From: Mesotaenium endlicherianum
Lineage: Eukaryota; Streptophyta; Zygnematophyceae; Zygnematales; Mesotaeniaceae
DNA: 64,000 bases
NCBI GenBank assembly: GCA_009602735.1
Contig: WELA01003597.1
Location: 869,081-933,080 of the forward strand
Direction: 5' to 3'
The notes below the pieces were generated by a model. It saw nothing but the letters and a program-made list of their open reading frames with translations, was not told the DNA's origin and made no database searches. How positions within the stretch are numbered: the first letter of the stretch is position 1; the number at the start of each line of letters is the position of its first letter. Below, in pieces: positions 1-10,313 of this stretch. A program made the position numbers and the translations under genes.

Positions 1-1
1 A

Positions 2-229
2 ATAGGCAATTCTTCGTGTGAAGGATTTGAGCTGCAAAATATATGTGTTGTTTGTGTCCAACATGCAATGGAAGGTGCTTTTATCACTGTTGCGCCTCCA
101 TCTAACACACTAAATGATGTTGTGGATGTGCAATTATGGAGGGCAAAGTCGGAGGATGAAGATGCTGCAACCTGGAAGCAGAGAGTGATGGAAGCTGTGC
201 GGGGTGAAGGCCCTTCTACAAGGTCCTAA
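2..229 (+). CDS. 3' end of an unrecognised protein-coding gene (partial at left edge)
   Basis: A reading frame enters from the left edge and runs 75 codons without a stop until TAA at 227-229, directly followed by TAG. The peptide is of ordinary composition (NSSCEGFELQNICVVC near the start, ending in EGPSTRS) with a mixed hydrophobic then charged C-terminus, as expected of a real terminal exon. No start codon is needed because the gene begins outside the window. Downstream sequence is AT-rich and rich in TGTA, consistent with a 3' UTR. I do not recognise the family. The whole segment could also be one terminal exon of a spliced gene. Confidence 0.5.
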   Translation: MGNSSCEGFELQNICVVCVQHAMEGAFITVAPPSNTLNDVVDVQLWRAKSEDEDAATWKQRVMEAVRGEGPSTRS

Positions 230-1158
230 TAGTTGTACATATGTGGCTCTTTTTTGAGCTCCTTGTACATCAGTTCATTTTGTTTTACGGGTAGGTTACA
301 TTAGTTGCAGCACTTGCGTCTCAGTCAAATATTTGTACATACGCTTTTTAGATGCTTGTGTTAGGGGTGTAGGCGCTTCATTGCTACAAATTAGCATGAT
401 TTTATCCTCCTTTCTCTTGGGAATTTTAGGCCCTTGAGGGTCCTATGCAATCGACAAGTAACATTTGAAAATCAATTTACTTTCATTCCTCCTCCAGTGC
501 ACATGCGTGGTTGTGTGAAGTTGAGTGACCTATAATGTAGAGCAATATAATATCATAAAGTATGCATTTGTACTTCTGTTAGAATCCTTAACTGCAGCAA
601 TCGAAGTCATTGTGCCTCCCAAATTTGCACTGTGCAGCATGGAATTATTGTTAATTACTAACAACAGCACCTGTGGACAAAAGTCTCATTTTTATTTGAA
701 GAAATAGGTACAAGTTGAGGTCCTGTATCATAAGCTCTAGTACCCCACCTCTTCTTACATCAAGTATTTCCCTCATATTGTGATATTAGCTCCACACATG
801 CTGCTTGATCATCTCTTTTAGCACCTCTTATTATACACAGGCCTTTGGCACTCCTCTTGCTCCCGGCTTGTTCAGTCCACAGCAAACAGCTCCACCACAC
901 GCAGCTCCCGGGGATTTGGTCTGTAATTGGAGTCTGCTTAGTGCAAATAAAAAACGATTACAATAAATTTTCCATAGTCCCCAATATTGGCATGCTATCA
1001 TCTCTCACAAGCGCTCTAGTTTCTTCAACTAACAATCATGTAGACCTTCCCTCATGCAGATGTTCACAACAGGTGCACGATTAATGCTGGACTCTTGACA
1101 TATGGCAGCATCAGCGAATAAGCGTGCAACAGGCATTCACGCTCGATCTTTTGCGTAC
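230..1158. other. Non-coding stretch: 3' flank of the partial gene and intergenic DNA
   Basis: AT-rich sequence without a convincing reading frame. The first part is probably the 3' UTR of the gene ending at 229. On the minus strand a possible splice acceptor (pyrimidine-rich then CAG) lies near 940, so 845-940 may hold a last exon of the minus-strand remnant at 1159-2464. The short ORFs here show no family signature. Confidence 0.35.
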
Positions 1159-2025
1159 CTGAGCTAGACGTCTCCGCCTCACTCCCCTGTAAGGCTTTGT
1201 CCTCTTCCTCCATGCTGGACACGCGGCGTTTCTTTTGTCGCTGGTCCTTCTCAGTTGCTGGAGCAGCGGCACCCCCGCCTCAAGTTGCACCCCGCTTGGT
1301 TTTCTTGTTTGTCTAGGGTTTCTTCTCAGCTGGAGGCCTCCTATGTGGCGGCGCTGTGGATTTTGGCGTCCTCTTCTTTTTACTGCTCAAAGACGTTCCG
1401 CACAAGCTTCCCATTTGAGTATTGTTCTCTGCAGTCACAGGTCGCAGCATCAGTGTGGCGCTTGCGCCGACAGGGCCTGCTCATTCCTTGCTTGTGATCT
1501 ATCAGCCAATGTAGGAGAGCCTGATAATGCTACAATATGCATGAGCATGCAGACGGAGTATAGAGGAAATGAGACACCGCAAAGTTTGCACATACTCACC
1601 ATGTGCTGCAGAATCTTGTAGTTCTTTGTTGAGGCCGGAGTCTCTGTTCTTAGGAGACTTCTTGCTGTTGCAATCTCCCCACTCCTGTTTATAGCCGTCC
1701 TTGTTTTTCCCTGACTTTGGCATGGAAATGGAAACCCCCTCTGAACGTGGAATGCCTGCTATCATACATGAAAGTTGAGCCCTTTCTTAAACCGGGTGGC
1801 CAACAAGCGGAGTCAGTTGGCAGTCTCACATGCACATGCTCTTAAGGAGTGAGGAGGTTGTGTACCTCTTTGGGAGTTATGGCTTTCTTCTTGGGGGTTG
1901 TGGCGAGGGACAGACTGGGGTTCCCTATCGGTCCCTTGCACACCGGTGCTTCTGTTAACGGGGTTGCCAGCCTCCTCTTCTTGTCCAATAACTGCATTCA
2001 TATAAATAGCAGGTGAGAGAGGGAC

Positions 2026-2069
<44 letters not shown>

Positions 2070-2464
2070 CCACTGTTTGGCCAACAAGCGAACCAAAGCA
2101 ATTGAGCAACACATAGAATTTCAGACATGCTCTTAAGCTGCACAAGATCGTGTACCTTGTTTGACCAAGGAGGTCTCCTCCTTCACCTTCTTGCTCCACT
2201 CCCACAAACTCTTGCCCTTGTACTTGTTAAACTCTCCCATCATGGCGTCACCTTCTGCCCACAAAGGCCTCAAGTTCTCCACTGCCTGCTTCCCCCGTAT
2301 AATGGCTCGGCTCGTTGCTCCTGAAGTGCTTGACTTCTGAAGCATTTATTATTCTTCTCAAGCCCTTTGCGTAAGGCATGCCGATTCAAGGCGTCGTGTC
2401 TCTGCTCAAGGCCCAGACTCTCATCACAAACCTGCAAGAGGTACAACTCTGAATGACGAGCCAT
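1159..2464 (-). pseudogene. Remnant of a spliced minus-strand gene, basic nuclear-type product
   Basis: Four blocks are bounded by good splice sites: about 2464-2156, 1991-1866, 1755-1600 and 1498-1159. The introns are 164, 110 and 101 nt, with donors GTACAC, GTACAC and GTGAGT, acceptors ATGCAG, TAGCAG and GATAG, and a further donor GTACGC after 1159. The middle exons are 126 and 156 nt, so phase is kept. The last block encodes a Lys/Arg-rich, Pro-rich and acidic stretch (SKKKRTPKSTAPPHRRPP, then KDQRQKKRRVSSMEEEDK), typical of nuclear proteins, but it is interrupted by TGA, TAG and TGA. The first block changes frame after a run of A near 2346. The frame that best suits each exon is not the same throughout, so I call it a decayed gene. 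No family is recognised. The TC-rich tract of the first intron is the GA microsatellite read on the other strand. Confidence 0.4.
2032..2068. repeat. (GA)n microsatellite
   Basis: An uninterrupted dinucleotide run of about 18 GA units. On the minus strand it is a (TC)n tract located some 40 nt before a GCAG acceptor at 1992, so it may act as the pyrimidine tract of that intron. Confidence 0.9.
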
Positions 2465-2538
2465 AGTTTGCCCAATTGATACTTTTTTTAAATAAAAACA
2501 AAGGTTAAAGAGTAAGATTCGCTTTCTTGCTACTCATG

Positions 2539-2817
2539 TTATGAGAGTTGCCCTTGCTGTCGTTGCTCTTGTTGTCCCCCGCTAAGATGGCAATGGACGC
2601 CATTCTTAGCCTGGTCGACCACCTTCTTGCATGAAGCAGGATTAAGCAGCATGTAGGGCATGGGGACCAAACTCCCAGTATCTTTCTTTATTACGAGACA
2701 GTGGCAGTCGCTATGTAAATAACTCCAAATGAGCTCATTATTTTTTGACTCCTACACTTGAGAGACACCCACGCGGAGGACAACGTACAAATAACTACTA
2801 TTTTGCTCGCATTTGTG
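2539..2817 (-). pseudogene. Open minus-strand segment with one internal stop, probably part of the same decayed gene
   Basis: Read on the minus strand from 2817, the frame stays open for about 92 codons apart from one TAG at 2754-2752, ending in TAA at 2541-2539. The peptide has normal composition, with several Cys and His (SDCHCLVIKKDTG, then MPYMLLNPASCKKVVDQAKNG), unlike the low-complexity translations of the other frames. It lies just upstream of the spliced remnant at 1159-2464 and may be an upstream exon of that gene, although no clear donor was found. It has no recognised family. Confidence 0.35.
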
Positions 2818-3274
2818 TCATGACATTTGGGACACCTCACAACACCTTACAACAAAATACTTTGTTTGCCCTACATCTGAAGGTGTCGGTCGATGCACAT
2901 GCGTCGTGACCAGTTGTGACCATTGGGATCGCTGTGGTTGACTGTTGTGAATGGTTGTGACCGTCAAATGAAATTGCGAGGAATGACCAAACCAGAAAGT
3001 AGGTCACGTGCCACCACAAATTCTTGTCTCCGGCCCTTTTTTAACGACATCAAAACGGTCATATATAACGGCCTATTTTGCAGCAGGGTAAAAAATGGTG
3101 GTGCCAAAACTCCCAGGCACTGGCTCAATATTAAAAGAAACGGCACCTGTCCGGAGGCAAACAAAAAATTGGCTTGAATCAGGAGAGCACCACAATAGTT
3201 TTGCCTTTAGCAAGGAGAACACAGTGGAGGCGTCTTGTTCACGAGAAAACTGTGGTTCTTATGTTAATGCATAA
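2818..3274. other. No supported gene; 5' flank of the P1 reading frame
   Basis: Both strands have short overlapping open frames, none with a recognisable domain. An in-frame TAA at 3272-3274 directly precedes the first ATG of P1 and closes its frame upstream. Confidence 0.4.
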
Positions 3275-4299
3275 ATGGTGCACAGAACCAAGGGGACAGG
3301 AGTTGTTGTGGCAATGCCGAGGTTATTGGGCAGCGGTAAAGCACCACAACAGAATGAAAAATTGCGATGCGTTGGCTGTCGAAAATTGATGAGGTATAAA
3401 GTGCACCGTCATCATGTCTGTCAAGTTGAATCAACAGCTGAAGCAGCATTGCGTAGGGAACATGAGTGGGCAAGACACGTTGAAGAGACTAATGAGAGAG
3501 CACGCCTTAGTCAGGATGGGGCAGATGAGGTGTGCCGACGATTCAAGCAGCAAGGGAAAGATCTCAGGCAGGCGCAAATAGAATTTACGGAAGCAGCGAT
3601 GGAGGAAGGTTTACGAGCACAAGAGACAGCCAAAAGACTAGCTGATTTAGCACTGCAGGCAGAGCTACGGGAACAACAGGCAACTGGGCGGGCATCAGAG
3701 AGGGCTGCCATGGCTGCAGCACACGCAACAGAAGATTTCGCTTTGAACCGTGGTGACGAACTCATATTAGAGGCCACATAGGAAGAGTGGGGGAAGTTCA
3801 AAAGTGCGACGTGCTTGTGCAAGTGTGCCTATGATATCCTGCACAATGTAGGTACTAAAAAGACCAAGCGACAAATGGAGGCGTGGAGGTTGAATAGCCC
3901 ATTCTACAAAGCAGAGGACAAAAGAAAGTGCTTGATTGACAAAATACACGATACGAAAGTCCTATTTCACAAGCATGGTGTGGGAGAAGCCCTGTTGCCG
4001 AGCGGGGAGAAGTTGTGGTCCAAGCCTGTAAGGGAAAGCGTGGCAAAGATGGTGGGGGACGATCACTTCAGCAGAGATATCTACTTCAAGCCTGAGGTAT
4101 TAGTGGACGGAAAAATGACCGGGCTCCACAATTCCCCATATGTACGAGGCGATCCGTTCTTTCGGGAGTACAGCTGTTGAGTGCACACAGGGCGGGAGGA
4201 AATGAAGGTGGCCTTACGGGATTTTATGGTTATGAGCACACAAGTAGCAGGTATATCACTGTTACCCCTGCTTGCCACATCGCATATTAGCCACGGGAG
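3275..4299 (+). pseudogene. P1, N-terminal part: CACTA/Tnp2-like transposase-type protein, interrupted
   Basis: The frame starts at ATG 3275, right after an in-frame TAA, and can be followed to 4299, where element A begins. Two in-frame stops occur: TAG at 3779-3781 and TGA at 4178-4180. The frame continues unchanged on both sides of each, so they look like later point mutations. Residues 32-49 hold a C-x2-C-x8-H-x4-C zinc-finger-like cluster. Residues ~50-165 are Ala/Glu/Arg-rich and helical, probably a coiled coil. The next part contains the block LHNSPYVRGDPFFRE. No intron signals are needed, which fits a transposon gene. The family call rests on the part at 28218-30523. It could instead be a domesticated host gene derived from such a transposase. 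Confidence 0.5.
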
Positions 4300-5211
4300 T
4301 GCAACGATCTGAGCTTTTGAGGCGTATTTGGGACGTTTTCCCAATTACCGAAAATACTTTAAAATATTTATTATACATTATTTGATAATTGTTTGCATCA
4401 CACTGAATTATTCGCCACACGCGTGTGCCGATCAATTCCCGGTCGATTGGCGAAACGACCGAGATACTATTGCAAAATGCGTCGTAACGTAATTCGACTA
4501 CTTCGCAAAAGTACAACATAATTATTCATAAAGTTACTTTGATTAATTATGAGATGATAACTTAATTAGTCATGGTTTGATTAAGTTATGTTGATTGTCA
4601 TTATTTTGGATAATGCACAGTCGGGCTTACGACAAATCGTTAATACGAACAAACAGTCGTAAAAGTCAAACGACACATAATATGCAAAGCGACTTTGCAT
4701 CCGAGCGGATTCGAACCCGCGACCTGTTGTTTGAAACGTTCACACCTAACCAATTGGCGAAGTAGTTTATATAACTACCAGTTCATGACAAAAAGCATGT
4801 GAGCGCGACTCCGCGAGCAGTCGCGACTTTTCGGAAAGTCGCGAGAACGCGAAAACGCGCGTTTGGCGCGAAACGGTTTTTCGGAAACCGTCGAAAAGTC
4901 CCCAAACGGCCAAACGGCGCGTTTCGAGCATTCAGCTGTAATGGGTCGTAACCCTTCGCCTGTTTTTGTTGACATGAACCAGTGCCCTAGGTGGTGACTT
5001 GAAGCACTCCAGTGCCTCACATCGTGCAGGTATAAATACCTGCAAAGTCATTGTGAGTGCAAATCTCACAAGCACACATTCTACGTTAGTTTTCATTTTC
5101 GCTTTCTTGAGGATTTGTCAATTTGCACAAGTATATAGATTTTCTTTCCACTTCATTTAAATATTCCTTAAATACCGAGGAAAGCTCCTCTCAAAAAGCA
5201 GAAACGTTACA
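4300..5211 (+). repeat. 5' LTR of element A
   Basis: 912 bp, TGCAACGATCTG at the left edge and GAAACGTTACA at the right. It aligns along its length with 19844-20761, with scattered substitutions and small indels. It should carry the promoter and polyadenylation signals; TATAAATACC at 5030-5039 is a plausible TATA box. It carries a tRNA-like segment (4698-4766). Confidence 0.9.
4698..4766 (-). other. tRNA-like segment inside the 5' LTR of element A
   Basis: Read on the minus strand it has a perfect pol III B box, GGTTCGAATCC, within a 5-bp T-arm stem (one G-T pair). It also has a D-arm-like stretch TCGCCAATTGGTTAGG, close to an A box apart from its second base, at the right distance upstream. 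The 5' and 3' ends do not pair as an acceptor stem, so it is not an intact tRNA. A tRNA-derived or SINE-like insertion fixed in the LTR is the simplest reading. Confidence 0.55.
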
Positions 5212-5226
5212 TTGGTATCGAAGCCG
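5212..5226 (+). promoter_or_regulatory. Primer binding site of element A
   Basis: TTGGTATCGAAGCCG begins directly after the LTR. It matches the plant retroelement TGGTATCAGAGC type complementary to the 3' end of initiator tRNA-Met, with small differences. Confidence 0.75.
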
Positions 5227-5409
5227 ATTTCGACTTCTCCAAGGAATGTTTTTTTAGTGGTTGGAAAAAAAGTTTTGGGAAAATAGATTTTGGGGCAGTT
5301 TTTCATATTGGGAAGGTCACCCATCCCAGTCCTGCCCTGACCCAATGGTCGCTTATCGTGTTCGACGGAATTTTTTCTCTCTCTCTTCCGGCGCTATCTC
5401 GGCTTCCAT

Positions 5410-6674
5410 ATGGAGGGCGAAAATGGTGCCGAGGCTGCTGCTGCTGCTGCTGCCGCCGCTGCTACTACTGCCGCTGTTGCTGCCGCTGCCGCTGGTGCTG
5501 TTACTCTTACCGTTCCTGTCGTCAACGTCGGCGATGTTGGAGGACTGCCCAACGAACCATTTCGCCGCGCACTTTCCAGCAGACAATTTTACAACGCTTC
5601 ACGGCCTTGACAACTGACAGTCAAACCATGACAATGGCTCTAAGCACCTTGTTTGATGTCATTGGTCGTACAGAAGACCGTGTTAATCTTGCTTAGGGCA
5701 CTCATACTGAGTTGGCTGACCCTGTCACTCGCTTCGTTGCTGCCATGGACACTCACCCTTCGATTGGTCCTTTCTTACAGGCTGCCCAAGGGATGCCGGG
5801 CCCATCAGGGACCGCCGGCGACAACGCCAACCCGCCAATCCCGCCCGCCATCCTTGGGCAAGCCGCGGCACCAACGCCTTTGTACAAGCCTTCACCGCCT
5901 AAAAAGTTTCAGAGTGGTCCAGGTTCTGACGTACGCCGTTTTCTTGAAGAACTAAAAATCTTCTTTGCGTTAGCTGAAGTGGCCCCTACCGACCAAGCCA
6001 TGATGGCTTCCACTTTTCTCAAGGGGGACGCATTGCAGTTATGGCATGGGGCTGAGAGGGGGTCGATGACTTTCGAGGAGTTTAGTACTGACTTACGCAA
6101 TGCCTTTGGGCGTCACAATCCATCAAAGCTAGCTCGTGATAAGTTGCTTCAACTCAAGCAGACAGGCATTATCGAAACCTATGTCAATAAGTTCCGTATC
6201 TTAGTCACCCAGATGGTGGATGTTCCAGTCGATACTGGGATGCAAATTCACCTCTGTCGCTTGGGGCTCCAGGTGGAATACGCTAATCATCTCAATGCAA
6301 ACCCAGTCTTCGATTTGGAATGGACAGCCATCGCCGATCTCATTTGTTATACCGAGACTTTAGCTCAGGAGAAGTCGATTGCTACGCCTAAACGTCAAGC
6401 AGCTCGTCCATCACGTCCTCCATCGTCGTTTCCTAGTTCTAATAATGCCGCTTCAAAGAGGAACTATCCCAATGGGGCGGGTAATAGTGCTAGATCCAAT
6501 GGTCCACCTCCCAAGATAAGCAAGATAGACAACACAGAAGCTCGCAATTGCATGATGGCAGAAGGACTGTGTTTTGGCTGTGGGAAACATGGGCATACGA
6601 TCTCGGCATGTCCTACTAGAAAGGATTCGAGAAACGATCCGAAGGGGAAAGGCAAGGGGCCTTTGAAAGAGTAG
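5410..6674 (+). pseudogene. gag: Element A gag (frameshift and stop near the N-terminus)
   Basis: The likely start is ATG 5410, followed by a poly-Ala stretch encoded by GCT/GCC repeats (about 5430-5505). The frame changes around 5580-5610 and meets TAG at 5694-5696. From 5697 to 6674 the frame is open for about 320 codons. That part holds a Retrotrans_gag capsid-like domain (FFALAEVAPTDQAMMASTFL to about LQVEYANHLNANPVF), a basic Ser-rich linker, and a zinc knuckle CFGCGKHGHTISAC of C-x2-C-x4-H-x4-C form. Gag would package the RNA in cytoplasmic particles. The pol frame lies at -1 relative to gag and is open from at least 6659, but no canonical slippery heptamer was found at this junction. 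Confidence 0.75.
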
Positions 6675-6682
6675 CTCAGGAG

Positions 6683-9260
6683 ATAGCCGCAAAGTCTCCT
6701 TCTGAGCTATTGACAACACGACTTAGTGAGCAGGAAATTCTCGATGTTTGTGCGCATGCACCAAAGGTTCTTGTTCACTCTGGCATACCCGATATACTTA
6801 TACTTCGAAACGAATATATTTGTATGTAAGTGTTGAGCTTTGTTGAGTTCTTGGAACTCGAGTGCATCCATAGTACCATGTTCTTGCACTTTCAGCCGCA
6901 CAATCCTAACCTTGCCAAGTGTTATTCACACTTATCTCGCTTACAAAAAATGCACCAATGTCGTGCACCAATTTATATTGCTGCATTTACACATCGACGC
7001 GCGCATTCTCACCCAATAACTCGGTTTCCCGTGCGGATGGCAATGCAAAATGGGATTTTGGTAAAGGACCTCCATATTCCCCACATTCCTCTCAAGGCGA
7101 AGACATTGCTAGTGATGCATAATGCTTCTTTGGGATTAAGTATGACATTTGGAACGAAAGTTTCAGGCAAATCATGCTTTACAGTCATTGATTCAGGCGC
7201 ATCAGTGAGCTTCATTAGTGCACGTTGTGCACAAGGGATGAAGTTGCTTCCAATACTCAAGGACGAGACCCTTCGCCTCGGCGATGGCTCGTTAGCTTGT
7301 ATTTCTGGAACGATTTAATTATCGCTCAGCGTGCATGGGCGTGTACAATTCTATGTAACTGAAATGCCACATGGAATCAACGCAGTCTTGGGTAACACTT
7401 GGCTCACGCAAACAAGTGCATTGCTTGACTGCGGTCAAAAGATATGCATTGTACGCAAAGGGACCAGGAAGATCACTCTTCAGTCCCTTAAGCCCAATAT
7501 GGCCTTAGAAAGTCCTTCGAAGACTCTTCTATTGTCCATAAAGCAAGCTCGACGTTTGGCAAAGCAAAGTCAAAATGTTTTCTATGGGTTACTAAGACCC
7601 GATTTCCCAGCAACTTCCTCTACGCTCTTTACGAAAGAGCCGATGTTAGACGTTACTAGTCATGAGGACACATTCACAGCTAAACTTTCTGCTCTTTTGC
7701 AAAAGTACAAGTCTGTGTTTCCAAGTGAAATACCAGCCGGGCTTCCGCCTGATAGGGGTATTGGACATACAATGCCTCTCATTCCCGATTTTCAACTGAC
7801 TTGGCGACCAATTTATCGCCTAAGCCCGTTGGAGATGAATGAAATGAAGGACCAAATCACCGACTTGCTTGAGAAAGGATGGATTGAGCCGAGCTCTTCT
7901 CCATTTGGGGCGCCCATCCTATTTGTTCGAAAGAAAGATGGGACGCTTAGAATGTGCATTGTTTATCGTGCGTTGAACAATATAACGGTCAAGAACCGCT
8001 ATTCGTTGCCTCGCGTTGATGATTTGTTTGATTTGCCGCAAGGGGCCTGCGTGTTCTCCTCGCTTGATTTAGCCCAAGGTTATCATCAGATTCGAATCAC
8101 ACCAGAGGATGTCCCCAAAACAGCGTTTCGTACGCCTATTGGGCACTTCCAATACAAAGTCCTAAGTTTTGGACTTATCAACGCACCAGCGACATTCCAA
8201 AGTACGATGAACAATTTGTTTAGATCTTACTTGGGGAAATTTGTCCAGTTTACCTCGATGTTATCCTCGTCTATTCAAAGACCAGGGACGAGCATTACAA
8301 GCACCTCGAGTTGGTGTTGCAAATCCTTCGTGAGCAACAGCTGTATGCTAAGCTAAAGAAATGTTCCTTCCTAAAGGATTAACTTTTGTACCACGGACAT
8401 ATAGTGGGTTCGAAAGGGGTGCGCCCTGACCCAGCCAAGATAGCGTGCGTCGCTGATTGGCCTGTCTCGAAAGATGTACATACTGTACGTTCATTCCTTG
8501 GGTTTGCTAACTACTTTCGTAAGTTTATGCAAGGTTATTCAGTGATGGCCGCACCACTCACTGCTCTGACAAGGAAAGATAAGACGTTCATTTGGGATGA
8601 GAATACGCAACATGCGTTTGAGCGAGTTAAGTATGCACTCACTAATGCGCCACTTCTTTCATGAGCCAATCCCGACTTGCCTTACGAGGTAGTCGCCGAT
8701 GCGTCTGGTGTGGGATTAGAGGCTGTTTTGCTGCAAGCAGGCAAGCCTATCAGTTTTGAGAGTTGAAAGGTCACACCTGCCAAACAAAATTACTTAACGA
8801 CAGAGCCGGAGCTCTGGGCAGTCATATACGCTTTGAAAACTTGGCGATGTTATTTGAAGATTGCAAGGGTTTGACAGTAGTTACGGACCACTGCCCAAAT
8901 ACCTTCTTTCAAATTCAGCAAACGTTATCAAGTAGATAGGCGAGATGGTCTGAGTTCTTGCAACGATTCCACTTTGAGTGGGCATGTCGCCCAGGCCGCA
9001 ACAATGTTGCTGATCCTCGAAGTCGAATTCCTTATCACCACTTGATGTTGGGAACTGTTGCTAGCTTGCAAGAATGAAATGGTCACGTTTCGAGGGCGAC
9101 CACCCTTGATTCTGCTGTACCCCCCCAGACGTCTGACCGCAATTAGCCTGGTGACGCGGGCACACCCGATTTGGATAGCATGCATAACTTAGAAGAACTT
9201 GACCGGCATCAACTATTTGACGAGGACTATCTCAAAGATCCGTTGTTCTTAAATATCCAG
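6683..9260 (+). pseudogene. pol: Element A pol, first part: protease, reverse transcriptase, RNase H (decayed)
   Basis: The frame opens at 6683 in the -1 frame to gag. Protease: DSGAS near 7190-7204. TAA at 7316-7318 interrupts the frame, which then continues. RT: blocks [36 protein letters not shown] and [11 protein letters not shown]. The frame then shifts near 8250, and the active-site motif reads YLDV rather than YLDD, so the second metal-binding Asp is lost. TAA at about 8381 and TGA at 8662-8664 follow. RNase H remnants (VADASGVGLEAVLLQ, TEPELWAVIYALKTWRCYL, VTDHCP) carry more stops. The frame reaches the C1 insertion at 9260 and continues in frame at 18201 if C1 and one TCCAG are removed. 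Confidence 0.8.
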
Positions 9261-9977
9261 TGAAATGAATCAACTTACCAAATAGACGATTAACAATTAA
9301 TTAAGATTGTTATATCAGCAAGTAATCTTTATGGTACTTTGTGTTAAACTGATTAATAGCAAAGGACAACCCACTAGCAGTGGACAATACTCGCCAGTCA
9401 AATGCAAGTAAACTAGCATCAATGATGCAATCAGTAAACTCATACATAGGCAAGGCTAGAAGACAGTGCATATCAATGGCTTCTTGCCTTAGATCTAGAT
9501 ATCTCTCAGAAAGCAGTACAAGAGAGTTGGCCTCGTTTCCAAATGCCGGACTCGAGAGCAACACCTAGCATATGTACATGGAATGAGTTTATTGTACAAC
9601 GGCCAGTGCGATGGCACCGCCTACCCGGGAGTTAACCGCGTTGGTAGGACCTCGATTAACCACATCCACCGCCATCTCCCATCATCCCGAATTGCCATCC
9701 ATCCTAAGGATGTCATCTGCCCATTCACCTAGCACACCACACTTAGATGCATATCTAGGCAGTTTGCTGCTATCTGGTACGGAAGTCGGCTAGCTGTCAA
9801 AATGTGTCAGCAAGCTGACCTAAGTTGACTTCAGCCTGCTGCTCCCGGCTGAGTCATTAAACTGACTATTTTATAAAGTCCAGCAGACTCAATATGAATT
9901 AATGTTCTACAGGCTGAACTTATTTAGCTATTATATTTAAATGAATATTATATCTACCAACATACTGATTCATTGCA
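9261..9977 (-). repeat. 3' LTR of element C1
   Basis: 717 bp, matching 17477-18195 along its length with numerous substitutions. The same LTR recurs at 30524, 38496, 39831, 46556, 54482 and 62049. Confidence 0.92.
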
Positions 9978-10012
9978 ATCCCTCCACCTTAACATGTTGT
10001 CGCCTCGACAAC
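9978..10012 (-). promoter_or_regulatory. Polypurine tract and adjoining hairpin of C1
   Basis: On the minus strand a purine-rich tract (GGTGGAGGGAT) abuts the 3' LTR and would prime plus-strand DNA synthesis. Just upstream, 9996-10012 is a perfect 7-bp inverted repeat, GTTGTCG and CGACAAC, with a 3-nt loop. The same hairpin sits at this place in C3 and C4, and with one mismatch in C2. Confidence 0.6.
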
Positions 10013-10313
10013 ACTAACATTGGGTACATGGTTCCTCTAGCTGAAAGTGCTGATCTGACTCCCAACACCTTTTGCTTCAACATTGATACCTAACGGTGGG
10101 GATCACTAGTTACAGTGTGCTGTCCCTTTGGCCCTCAGCATACTGCCATCAGAAGGGAGATGTCCCTCGGGCCCTATGGTCAGGGAGACCAGACCTCCTG
10201 TTGTCTTGGGGTCTCTTGAAGCCTAGAAGATCCGCGTAGGGACCCCGCGGAGAACCCAGTAATTGGGCTGTTTCCTCCTACACCGTCTGAAATTGAAGGG
10301 AGGCAGCCTTCTC

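Noticed and set aside
4698-4766. Functional tRNA gene
   Set aside because: The acceptor ends do not pair and the anticodon arm is unclear; only the B box and T-arm hold up, so it is reported as tRNA-like.
5358-5696. Cys-rich open frame (runs of Cys and Arg)
   Set aside because: It is the poly-Ala coding GCT/GCC repeat of element A gag read in another frame; only its last part is used, as the gag frame after a shift.
9610-9793. Short conserved ORFs repeated in each family C LTR (MAPPTRELTALVG type)
   Set aside because: They are shared because the LTRs are homologous; frames are not preserved in all copies and lie in non-coding LTR DNA.
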